Under the pieces are notes generated by a model. The model was not told where the DNA came from. It saw nothing but the letters and a program-made list of their open reading frames with translations, and searched no databases. A stretch of DNA of 64,000 bases from Phytoseiulus persimilis (lineage: Eukaryota; Arthropoda; Arachnida; Mesostigmata; Phytoseiidae), in NCBI GenBank assembly GCA_037576195.1, contig CM075102.1, forward strand, positions 9,796,001 to 9,860,000, read 5' to 3'. The translations under genes were made by a program, and so were the position numbers. Positions 47,812 to 58,411 of this stretch are shown in pieces. Numbering within the stretch: the stretch's first letter is position 1; the number at the start of each line of letters is the position of its first letter.

Positions 47812-48613
47812 CATCGGCCTGTTATGTTCGCCATGGGATGAATATGAAAAACCCCAGAAATTCGCCCGCAACTATTTTTGAACTGAGAAAAGTCCGTGAA
47901 GGAGGATTGAATACTTGAAACGTTCGGGTTTTGATCGTTCAGTTTGCTTCTGTTCCGTTCTGCTCGTTCGCACGAATCTCCCACGAAACACCACATTGAT
48001 ATTATACACCTAGCAATGTCGCCACAATGGAGTCAAACTTTCTTATTGAGCTAAGCACCTGCATCCAGGTTTCTTACGTTCAAATTCAAGGTTGTTATCT
48101 CGCACATAATCATCTTCGAAACTTTTCTATCGTGAATGGGCTCCTCACGGAGAAGCTCGAATGCTAGATATCATGAAAGGGATGGGACACCGGATCGGAA
48201 TCGTCTCTCCCGCGGAAACAAGGGAAGGAAGGCATCCTATCACACCATCAGTGACCGACGCATACTTCGTGAAAGCGTTACGGACTTCACGGAATCAGAC
48301 TAGAATCGTAGAATGTGTAATGTCATGTCGATGTGGCGACTGTTTCCATCAAATTCCAAGCCTCACACATTCCGATATGATATTGAGTAACCGGCTCGAT
48401 TTCACCAGGTCTAACACGAGTATCACCTGACTTCGCCTTGTCAAGCAACCGAAATAAAACTGTATTTAACTGATTTATGATTCGTGGTTTCATTTTCAAG
48501 AGGAGCTTGTAGTACCGAATGCGGCGGAATGCCAGCTTTCATGCTCAAGGAGCTCTGGCCAACTTCGGCACCGATCTTGGCTGATTCCATGATATGTGAC
48601 GAATTCTTGGCAG
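47812..48613. other. Downstream of SCAI, no gene recognised
   Basis: No supported coding region. AATAAA near 48452 is the nearest clear poly(A) hexamer on the plus strand. Confidence 0.35.
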
Positions 48614-48842
48614 AGAATCATCGTCACCGTCATCATCCTTTGAAACTGGTTTGGAACCTAATGGTCGGCCAAGGGCCGCCAGCATGGTCAGCCGAAGGCC
48701 GGCCGATCCAGTGGACGAAAGCCGATCCAACTCGAATGTCTCGGAGACTACGATTGATGTGGAGCTAATGGGGAAGTCTCCTGCTCATTCTCCATCCTGT
48801 ATGCCTCCTTCAACGCGTAACGGCGAACGCAACCGTTGCTAA
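48614..48842 (+). CDS. Possible Ser/Pro-rich exon, unassigned
   Basis: After an acceptor (TTCTTGGCAG) the frame stays open for 75 codons and is rich in Ser, Pro and Arg with low-complexity starts (SSSPSSS). A following open stretch at about 48942-49065 (with KRPRRRFSSTPVPAQLYDHL) looks as if it could be a later exon, after a GCTAAC branch-point-like motif at 48912, but joining through the obvious donor and acceptor creates a stop. Function unknown. Confidence 0.25.
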
Positions 48843-49065
48843 AAGAGGTCCCAAGGAAGCCAGCGAAACCGACGAAAATCCGAATATCCGACTCTCTCGA
48901 TTAGTCCTCGGATGCTAACACTCCTATTGAAAAAAAAGAACGAGATCGTCAGGGCGCTAACAGAGGGGCCCCGACCGAAAAGAGACCTCGCCGACGCTTC
49001 AGCTCAACCCCTGTTCCAGCTCAGCTGTATGATCATCTTGCACTTGAGGAACTCAATAACACTTG

Positions 49066-49839
49066 AATTCGTCTTCCGTCGGGATCTATGTCGACGCCTC
49101 TACCCACAGTTTCGGCAAGCGATCTCTCAAGGCACAGCAGTAAGAGGCTACCGTCGGAAGAATGTTCTGTTTGCATCGATCTGTTCATCGAGACTCGAAT
49201 TCGATTCGCATCATGACCGGCTTCGCAGTCAAATCGTGTTTCCGTCTTCCCATTCTCTCCTTGGTCCAGGCGTAACAAGGAGCATGATTTCGATACATCC
49301 CGGAGTCTTGCTCATAAAGAGCTGGACGTACGTATGGGAACCTTTTCGTATGTCGAAGTTGTCACGAACGGAGCTCCTCGAGCGAGGACACATACATTTC
49401 CCCACGCGCAAGTTCTCGCTTCTGGAGCCTTCTGTCGGACCAATTTCCGACAGGATAGGTTCCCTCCTGCCGGGACCAGGAAGGATTCTGACGATTTGCG
49501 GAGAGCCATAGGGAAGTAACCCACCCTATCTTGGGGTTAACCTTAGGGCAGCTTTCGAATAGGGAGATCTTGAGTTCCGACGGGAAACAGCCTCTCTTCC
49601 CGACAACGAATACCAGGCCAGCTCAGAGGGATTGCGGAGTGGCTCTGGGAGACAGAATAAACAGAGCTTCCCGTCGCTTGATGCGCCCTCACACAGGCGC
49701 CTCCCCAGGGTCTCGACTGCGGGGAACGGAAATCTCCCCACCCAGGAGTCGGCTCTGGAGAATGCCCGAGTTCTGAGCCTTCAGTTCGGGATTCAGTCGA
49801 GGACTCACAAATCGGAGCAGGGCATCACGTAGCGGTTTA
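49066..49839. other. No gene recognised
   Basis: Open frames occur on both strands without motifs. The stretch borders a transposase relic and may be part of the same decayed transposon. Confidence 0.3.
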
Positions 49840-49869
49840 TCTGCTGACGAGTGCAGATCTGGCGTTCAT

Positions 49870-50208
49870 CATCTCTGGAATCGGGGCCTCAAGGACATCT
49901 TCGAGGCCGTGTTATGCGCTGAGAGGATAGCATCACCAGCTCATCGCCGTGGCGGCAAACTCAACCGGTACGTGACGAAGATTCGATGGGCGGTGGAAGC
50001 TTTCCACGGAATCCTCGGTAATAAGCATGGTGATTTGAATCATTGAGTGGACAAAAAGCTACTCCAAAGGATCTCCGCGCTGAGTGATGCTGAGTCTCGG
50101 TGTGTCTTGAGAAATATTCAAACCTACGAACGAATGAAGGCAGTCCCGAACACTCTCGCTGAAGAAGCTGAGTGGAGTCAATGGGATAAGTTGCAGAGCC
50201 CCTTCTAA
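49870..50208 (+). pseudogene. DDE transposase relic A
   Basis: The frame reads HHLWNRGLKDIFEAV, then RYVTKIRWAVEAFHGILGNK, a stop codon, and VDKKLLQRISAL. The order resembles the C-terminal part of eukaryotic IS4EU/ISL2EU-type DDE transposases (an RG..D block, then TK.RW.VEA.HG with the catalytic Glu, then a D.KLL..I helix). Relic B at 52282 carries the same block. The in-frame stop and missing N-terminus mark it as dead. Family assignment is from memory of motif order and is tentative. Confidence 0.5.
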
Positions 50209-50315
50209 AATTTCGAATCCGACGCAAGTCCCAAATTCTCCGGGATGACGACTCTACAGGGTGGTCAACGTCAGTCGGAAATTTCCCCACCCTTCCTTCT
50301 CTCGCTCATTACTCG

Positions 50316-50510
50316 GTGGATAATGCTCCGATTCATCTCGGTATTCGAAACTTCGGGGTCGATAGCTGGAGAATGACGCATCTTTTCCTCATTCTTTTTC
50401 CTCGAGCTCTTTCGAAAAACCGCCTGAGAAATGTTTTCGGTCAGCCTATCGAGTTCGTATTGGTTTCATCGGATGTGGCAATTCCACACAGGATTCCACT
50501 GAGGAAATAG
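50316..50510 (+). pseudogene. Possible DDE transposase fragment (DNAPIH motif)
   Basis: The frame opens DNAPIHLG, the usual second catalytic block (DNAPIHxS) of ISXO2/mariner-like integrase folds, and about 30 residues later has NRLRNVFG, where intact proteins have a NPIEnvFg-type motif. The intervening hydrophobic stretch fits the expected strand. The ORF starts without an ATG and is short. It may belong to the same decayed element as relic A or be coincidence. Confidence 0.35.
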
Positions 50511-51134
50511 CGAGGATCGGTTCACGGCTCGCAATCGACGACCGATCGCATCAGTATCACACGAGAATCACTGATCTGTTGACAAAAACTTGTCCTCGAT
50601 ACAATCACCCCCTATCTCCTCAGGAACGCCGAACTCGGGAAAAAATCCGATGGCTGGGAGACGATGCAATTGCAGGGTGGATCCGACCAATCTCAGAACT
50701 TTTCGGAAGCCGAGAGGAAGCAGGAATCGCGGGGACCGCGATTTTCAACCTCTTACGCAACTTGCGACCTTCTCCACGATTTCTGTCGTTCGGCATTGAC
50801 CGTGATAACCGGGAGCGTTCGAATCACTGTAGCAGCTCCTGAGTTCGTCACCGAGCATATGTCCCGTCGAAGACGACTCGGCAAAGGCGGAGCTCAGAAA
50901 GTATTTTAGCTCGATCAAGAACTCCAATTGCTTCAGTCATCACCTGGACTTCTGGCTTGCCTCAGCCCAAGGCTTCCCGAAACTTTTCGAATAGCTATAA
51001 TTTTCCTGAGCGTTCCAGTCGGCAGTGTTGCCGTGGTCTTCCAGCATGTACTCTTGACCGCCTTGAGGGATGACCGCCGCAGCATCGCTGAGCCTTCTGT
51101 CGTCTATAACACGCTTCAACTGAACGCCAGTATG
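50511..51134. other. No gene recognised
   Basis: Several overlapping short frames occur with no motif support. This may be further transposon debris. Confidence 0.3.
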
Positions 51135-51142
51135 CTCTAGAG

Positions 51143-51378
51143 CAGTGGTTCTCAAAGTGGTCGATATCGACCCCTGGGGGTCGACGGTCGATCCCCAGGA
51201 GGGGGATGGCCGACCTCCGGTTCACAGAGGTGATGCCGGGGTGGATTTGACCATACTTCCTGGCGTCCACGTAGGTGGATCAAGGGGTCGACGGTCGATA
51301 CCCTGGGGGACGGCAGTCCATAAACTTCAACGAAGTCGCCTAGGTGGTCGATGGGTCAGTGGAGTTTGAGAACCACTG
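51143..51378. mobile_element. 236-bp hAT MITE with perfect 8-bp duplication
   Basis: Ends are CAGTGGTTCTCAAAG and CTTTGAGAACCACTG-like (TTTGAGAACCACTG at the right). They are flanked by CTCTAGAG at 51135-51142 and 51379-51386. The duplication is itself palindromic and fits the hAT target preference. The interior is GC-rich with repeated GGTCGAYNNTCGACC-like palindromes and has no coding capacity. Well preserved ends and duplication suggest this copy is fairly young. The same termini appear in decayed form in the repeat units at 529 and 6537. Confidence 0.92.
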
Positions 51379-51470
51379 CTCTAGAGCTTGGATGCGACTG
51401 AAGTTCAGCGCAAGTCCACATTATCATATTCGGTTATCAAGTCAAATTCTTCCTCATCGTCGAGTTAGAC

Positions 51471-51720
51471 GAAATCCCAGGCTGTGATGCGACCACTCGA
51501 GTATCGCAAGATGCTCATTAGGTTTTCAAATGAAAAAAATAGTGTGTTTCTGCATCGTTACATCGTGTTTACAGTTTTGGTTAAGCTTGCTGCGGAAATC
51601 ACACGATCTCATCATTCTTCACGATTCTCGGGCGATTTACTCAGTCCCCGCGATTTTTCGACTCGTCACCGCGACCCACCCGCGATATTCGCTTTTTTTT
51701 TTGACAGAGACAAAGAGTCT
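51471..51720. mobile_element. Truncated, inverse copy of the 8537-9178 hAT-like element
   Basis: Read in inverse orientation it follows 8555-8830, sharing CACACGATCTCATCA, TTCACGATTCTCG and the AATAGTGTGTTT block. It is missing the middle (MITE-style deletion) and its terminal TAGGGCTG, ending at a T-rich tract near 51700. Confidence 0.7.
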
Positions 51721-51988
51721 AGCCGGTCAGGTGCCCCACCTCGACGGATTTTCCTAGAGGAGCATGATCGTGTTCGCTATGTTGAAGACCGTATTCCTGA
51801 AATTTTCAGCCTTTTCCGTTGCCTAGATCCAAATCTATTAACATTAATTTTGAATGGTTCATTTAGATCCGCATGCTCAAGAGCAAATTTAAAATTGTTT
51901 CATCTCGAGAACCGCTGTGTGTACAACGTCGAACGACAACTTTTCATACAGCCAGTGATTTGATCGTATGATTTCAACGGCAATAAAT

Positions 51989-52986
51989 ATCGAGGGTTTC
52001 TCAATTTATATGGTTGATACCCTTCCCGTGCCCGGCCAAGAATCGGAGAAAACAAGAATGTGGCTCCGAGTAGCCTCTTCCTACTCAAGAAGTTCCATCC
52101 AAATCGAAGCTCAGCCTTCGGAGTTATCGCTCCGAGTGGGTAATCGACCAGATTCCTCTTCCACCTTGGAGTCGAGGGATTCGGCCCAAACGCGCTTGAA
52201 ATGTTCAAAAGACTGCAAAAATCGCCACATCAGGGAGGTTTTTTTCTACTTCATTTCCTCCCCTGAGAGATACTGAACCCTTGAGATCGTTTTTTCCGTT
52301 GTTGAAGCAGTACACGGCCGAATCGCTCACCGGTTCAAATTCCTACACTATGCTGTCGACAACAAGATGCTCCAAAAAGTCCAAACCATCTGCCGAATCG
52401 TTGGATATCTAGAAAATACCGTTGTACCTTTCAGCGATTCGGCCGTGTACTGCTTCAACAATCAACCGGATCTTCGTCACCAAGCGGAGGCGTTGGCTTT
52501 GTTGTGCGAGAGCTGCTTCCTTCCCCTTTCATGGCTCGCAAGAAAACTTGGAATCCGAGACTTTACATTAAGTCCACGGAGTCTCTGGATCCTCTGTCGA
52601 CGACAGAGCGTCGTTCGGTCTCAGCAGGGACAAGAGAGCCGGTTCCTCAAGGCGGCCCTCACGATCGTCGCATCGTGCGTCGATACCGAGTAAGAATCGG
52701 AAGAAAGGGATCTCGAGGGTTTAGCATCCCCCAGGAGAAAAAACCTCCCAGACGTGGCTCTGCCATTTCCGCAGTCTCTTGAACGTGTCAAGCGCGTTCG
52801 GGTCGAATCTCCGGACTCCAAAGTGAAAGAGGGGTCTGGTCGGTTACCTACTCATAGCGATAAATCCGAAGGCTGAGCTTCGATTTGAATGAAACTTCTT
52901 AAGTAGGAGGAGGCTAATCTGATTTTCGCCTATTCTCGGCTGGCCGCGGGAAGGGTATCAAACAGTCAAATTGAGAACCTCTCGAT
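51989..52986. mobile_element. 1-kb DNA transposon with about 250-bp inverted repeats
   Basis: Left arm 51989-52255 and right arm 52730-52986 are inverted copies at perhaps 75-80% identity, sharing TTTGATACCCTTCCCG-like, TCAAATCGAAGCTCAGCCTT and GGAGGTTTTTT blocks. They enclose the transposase fragment at 52282-52694. Outer ends read ATCGAG...CTCGAT. I could not settle a target duplication. Arms this long with a truncated DDE gene between them suggest an internally deleted element. Confidence 0.75.
52282..52694 (+). pseudogene. DDE transposase relic B inside the long-TIR element
   Basis: The frame begins FSVVEAVHGRIAHRFKFL followed by VDNKMLQKVQTICRIVGYL, aligning block for block with relic A (WAVEAFHG..., VDKKLLQRI). 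The conserved Glu in the VEA.HG motif would be the third catalytic acid. Upstream catalytic blocks are absent. The frame then continues into the start of the right inverted repeat and ends with TAA/TGA there. It is a deletion derivative of an autonomous transposase. Confidence 0.6.
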
Positions 52987-55900
52987 TTTCCATGCCTTTG
53001 AAATCATGCGATCCAATTACTGGCTATATTGAGAGCTTTCCAAAAAATTGTCGTCCGACATTGTGCGCCTCGCGGCTCTCGGAATAAAACGATTTCAAGT
53101 TTGCTGTTGACCATGGGTATTATTAATGGTAATAGATGTGGATGTAGGTAGCGGAGGAGGCTAGTCCTTTGCAGCCCCGCTCATCAACTCTCCAAAGCTA
53201 TCTCTGAAGTGCTCAACGGCGCACAATAAAGCCCAATCGCTTTTCAGACAACAGATATATACTCAAGGTGGAAGTCCAGTATCACCACAAGGAGCGGAGG
53301 ATCCGTGCGTGCTTCATCGTTGACCTCAACACATGCAACTGCATTCGTATGTTGAATCCGTATTCTACACCTCGTCCTATACGCGGTTAGAGTCGAAAAC
53401 TGTTCGTCCTGAGGAGCTGTCCCGCCGACCTTTCGATGACCGATTCATTTTGCGAATAGCCACGGCGGTGCTCCATCAGACTGCATCGCATCCTAGAGCC
53501 CTTGTATAAATCGATAAAAATAATGTTCATTTTGAATTATTTTCTCGGTTTTCCAGCGAGGTTCTCTACAACAAAACTCGACGTCTCATCGTTTTTCTTC
53601 ATTTTTCGTCTTCAGTTGACGGGAGTTCATTCACTGCCGCCAACGTGAAATTTTAGAGGCTCGAGCCATCACTCAGTTGGCTACGCCTTCGGGTTCCACC
53701 TTCTGAGACCCTGCCAGGGCAAAAAGGGGCATCGACGGCCTGCTGAAAGTAACCGTCACGATGCTTTATTTTCATCTCTCGCAATCGATGAGCTTCGTCC
53801 GGAGTTATCTGACTTGATATGCTAGAGTCAACCATTTAGATCGTTTGTCTGAACTTCTCAAGTTTCTGACTCAACTTCGGTTGCTTACTGAATGATTGAT
53901 GCGGGTTCCGGCCCGTTCGAACCTTCCGCGAAGCTGAGCGTAAGTCTCGAGTCTTGTATCGGATCTATTTCGTTCCTACATATGCAAAAAGGTTCAGGAT
54001 AGTCTTCGTCCTTCTCAGGTCTTCCGGTGTCGTGTTTGGTGGAGTCCTAGCGGGCGGCGAATTCCTACTGGGAACATTCTCATTCGTCGCGTTCCAGAGC
54101 CACGTTTCGGTCGGTTCCGCATCGAGCGCATTTCGTGTCGAAGGATGGATCTGAAGCATCCCCGCTCTCGCGAGGGCCAAAGGGCGACTGGCTCGCCAGT
54201 TATCGTGAAATCCCAATTTGAGACCTCTCGTTTCCTTTGACGGGTCGATATAGGCCCAACCTGAAATTGTTTTCCATGTTCTCTTCCCATACGGAGCACA
54301 GTTGATCTCGTACTCGTGTTTTGAGCCCTTTACGGAGTGTGCTCCTCATTGGTGTACTCGATGTATTTCTGGCCATTTCGAGACGCTCAAAGTTGAACAT
54401 GGCTCTCAATGTTTTGAGTCTCCCATCCCCTCGCACATTGGTTCCTGTGATCTCTGTAGCCGTGAGGACGAGTTCAAGCCATCTGTCCGGCTCCCCTTGC
54501 TTAATCCTCTCGGAATACTTCATTTTGCTACTGGCCTCTCTGAGTTCGAAGGAACTGCATCCGAGTTGTCTCTAGACAAACTCCTCTGCTACTGTGGTGT
54601 GTGGGATTCCCAGCTGTGGGTTCTTGAACGCCTCGAGTTACGAAACGAAAGAGCTTGCTCAGTCTTCTAGAAGGACAGACAGGCTATGACAGGTGTCACT
54701 GCGCTCATTTGGCACTGATGAATCCGAGACTGATATACCCCGTGCGCGGAAGAACGCGGAAGAAGAAGAGTGACTCTGCAGGAGCTAGGCTGGGACAATG
54801 CATCAGGGAATGATGACCCCCAATGGTCGAAATTGTGAGAGTCAAGGTCGTCAAGTCCATCATCTAAGCGCGGGGATATTTTCCCCTGCTAACTAGCGAT
54901 GTCCAAGAACTGAAGCTTGCCTTCCCCTGTATTTGACCGTTTAGCAGAGCCTCCGAAATCTGACCGAGCTTTCAGGCACGACGGAAGTCGCCCCCTCCCC
55001 CGACGAACTCCCGATCATGCCCCTGACCCGAGCGAAGTAGAATCATGATTTCATCAAGCCGAAAACATAAAACACAGCTCCCTGAAAGAACGTGAACGCG
55101 GATCTTCGTTTGTGCTGAGGATCATAATTTGAGGTTATACGTGGAGCGACCTTCCCCGAAAAATATCTCGATGGAAACGTTAGATCTCAAATGCTGGATC
55201 ACGAATCCGCTCAACCAACCGCAACCCCTCCAGAGAGTTCCTCTTTCGGCCTGATTGGGGCGTGTGATATGTTCGAGTCCAGACCGAGAGATCGCTCGAG
55301 AGAAATATTCGCCGGACGGCTAAGTAGAAGTTGCATGCGAGGAACGAGAACAGAACCTACGATCCTTCTTCCTTGGAGAAGTCGAAAGGACAGACTGTAT
55401 TGTATCGGCGCGCAAATTGATTTGGGGTCCAACTATTCTTTCGCGCAATGGGACATTTTTGTAAATGCCCGCGGCGAGCACTTTCAGCGTTGTGATGAGA
55501 GTGGATTCACGAAACCTGAATTCCTCTGTGGCTGTGCGTTGTTGCCGAGCTGCCGAACAAGCGAAGAATTCCTGCTGTTCCCTTGGTGGCCCTCGCGTGC
55601 CCGCTCGTGCCACTCTACCATACCCTGTCTCTCGTCGTGTGGGGATCGCGGCCTCTATGTCAGAAGTAATGTTCGGGTTTGAACGGGTCCCTGGAAGAAC
55701 GCGCATGGAGAGAAGAGACGACGCGTTCGGGTCCACGGCTAGAAGACGGCGTTCATTATTAAAAGGCGGTGCTGCTATCGACTGATATGAGGTCGCGCAA
55801 TATTCGAAGAACAACCAGTAACGTTGATCAGCAGAGCTCTCCAGCAGCAGCGAGTAGAGAAACATGTCCTCATGGGCTTCGAGGCTTCGCGGATATCGTC

Positions 55901-56899
55901 GCAGCCTCTCGATTTCACGGGAACTCAGTTTTGGGGGAAATGCTGCCCCCTTGGAACGTCGTTAGGCCCCGCAGTTCCATCGACAACTGCTGATCACAGC
56001 CGTAAACAGGTGAAGGTGGCACCCACTCTCAAAGTATGCTCGGGGAGAACGGCTCGTCATGATTGGGTGAACTCCGACCAGCGAAATTCTGATCGCTCAC
56101 TGATATCTTGTAAAAAGGTGGAATCATCTGGCAAACGAGGCACTCGTTTGGCAAACAAGACGGCGGACCTTCTTGGCACGAGGGATCTTCCTTCGACCGT
56201 TGTCCGGCGACATCGGAACGCTGAGCAGGTTCGAACCTCCGACTTCATTGCCCGGCTTCTATTGCAATGGTGAGAGAGAATTTGATTCCAGAGTTCGCGA
56301 TCAGTGTCTGAGCTCTTTCGTCTTGCTCTTCCGAAGGGCGGTCGCCAATGCGCCGATCGAGCCTTGTTTGATCGCAGTGTCCGCCTTTGCCATCTCACTT
56401 TCACTTCACCTTTTTGTCATGGCGCTCGTCAATGAATATCCCAACTCGAAGGCACGAAGGCGCATCTGTCATCTATAACGTTTCGGTTTGACGAGGAGTG
56501 ATGGTTTATTCCAGGGGCAACGCCACTATGGACCACCACTTCCTGATAAAGTTGGCCCGATATCAGAGACAGGGAAGCTCAACAGTACCGGCCTTCGGAG
56601 AGCGACACGAGAAAGGGTATTCTTCTTGGACATTGTCTTTCGTTTGTGGATCAGTATGGGGCTCAACTTCGTGCCGTCCGCACGAGGAGCGGATACTATC
56701 GCTAAGGCGCGATCCACAAGGGGACTCACGGAACATGAGAGGCGTTACAATCAACCGTCGCCATGCATAAGGTGGTCGATTTGAGTTGGAAGTTTTTCTC
56801 TCTTCCCTCTTTTGCTCATCGAAATTTCGAAAGATGGCGCGTGTATCCGTTGTTAGACGATTGCATATCGTGGAGGGACTAGAAAGGTTCCTTTTTCTT
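52987..56899. other. Long region without an assignable gene
   Basis: The largest frames are 55865-55320 (minus, 181 codons, no ATG support checked) and 54302-54670 (plus). Overlapping frames on both strands are open, which points to GC-driven chance. I found no transposon termini. Confidence 0.35.
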
Positions 56900-58411
56900 C
56901 CTTGAATCGTCTCACTCAACTAGCCGGGAGACGGTAAAGTACAACCGATGGAGTCAGTACCAGTTAGATTCAATGCGGAGATGGATCCCACTCACTCGAC
57001 ATTGAACAGAACGAGAACCTCCTCAGAGCTCGAGAAAGGGCAAGCGATTGTATCGGCCTGAAAATCGCTGCTTCCCCTAAGAAATCCCGTCCGAGGCTTT
57101 CCCCCCGTATCTTCACTGGCATGCCGGTTTCGGAAAGATTTCGACGGTGAAGAGTTCTCAAATCGATCGAAACGACACGGCAATGCAGCCGCCTCGATTC
57201 GAGAACTTTGTTCCACCCAAAAAGCTTCCGCCCAGCTCTAGGATTACAGGAGAAGGACCCGGACTTTTGAGTGGAAACAAGCGGTAGGATCAACGCGGAT
57301 TCTGCATTTCCGGTTAGTTTGGATCCATTCAGGAGATTTTCGTCGTCGATTTTTTCCCTGATACGGCATGCCTGAGAAGGAACGGTTTAGGAACGCACCG
57401 AGTCGAGATTCAAAGAATCAAGGATCTTCAGGCTGAAGAGCTCCCCGAGCGAGCTCCCAGCATATGTATTCGGTGCTTAAGAAAGTTTTGAGCGCTAAAC
57501 TTCGAAAGCTCATGATTCCGCTCCCGTGGGGCGCAGAAAATCGATGAGACAGTCAAAATGTGCGGGATCACCGAACTTGTTTTTCTGGTGGGGGATATGG
57601 AGCTTTCTTGGAAACGACAATATTTTTCCAGCCATCCAACACAGTTATCTAGATTACCAAAAATCGAAACCAATATCTCTGCTTTACGGTAGCCGATTCC
57701 CTTTTTTTTCTTCGAAACAGCTCACAGTTCTCGACGAACTCCACGCTTCAGAGAAGATGGAATGAAGAGAAAACAGGGGTCATATTCTTAGTTTTCCCGG
57801 AATCGGTGAATCGCGATTTTTCGATTCTTGCCTGTCTCAGTGAAACCGTCGATGTTAGCCGGCGGTTCCTTGGAGCGATACGAACTCAGTAGCATCTGGA
57901 AGCTGACCGAACTCCGCGTTTTTTTATGATCTGATCATCTTTCTGTGCCTCCTGTAAGCGGAGCCATGAGCTGTCGAAGTTCACCGCTCAGGACTTTTGC
58001 GAGCACCTAATTCTATTACGCACAGCTTCGTCGGGGAATCCAGTCGGCAGGGTTTCGTCGAGCTCGGTTGCTCGTGTCAGTCCAACTCTCCTGATCGCTC
58101 ACTCGTCTGATCAGTCAGTCTCTCAAGTTGTCGGTTACACGCTGTTTAACTAATTTTCAGGAATTTTCCGAATCGGAGTCGGAAACCCGTTGTCGGGCGA
58201 CCTCACAGACTTGCGACGACCTGATCCGAAATCGTTGGCAGTGACCCAGAAAGCAGTCGTGAGCTCGAGAGACCTGAGAAGATTCGGGGAAACGCATCGA
58301 GAACGGAATTTCGTCGGAAAAGCAGCGATTTTCGGACCGATACGGTCGCTTGGCTTTTCCCGAGCTCCGATCGGTGTCTGACGTCTCCCGGTTAGTTGAG
58401 TGAAACTATCC
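56900..58411. repeat. Large inverted repeat enclosing a nested element
   Basis: The outer arms share TCACTCAACTA.CCGGGAGACG (56910-56933, inverse of 58382-58403) and, further in, a block of about 130 bp (57020-57190, inverse of 58210-58365) with AGCAGCGATTTTC and the GAGCTC end. The left arm has an extra 90 bp. The structure could be a transposon with long terminal repeats or a fold-back. A separate TIR element sits in the loop. Confidence 0.65.
57468..58011. mobile_element. 544-bp TIR element nested in the inverted repeat
   Basis: The left end (57468-57535) and inverse of the right end (57945-58011) both read ATT.GGTGCT..., then GAGCG.T.AACTTCGA.AGCTCAT, GCTCCGCT-like and CAG at the end, about 68 bp long. 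No transposase frame occurs inside. The target duplication is not clear. A one-ended relative lies at 21733-22012. Confidence 0.65.
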
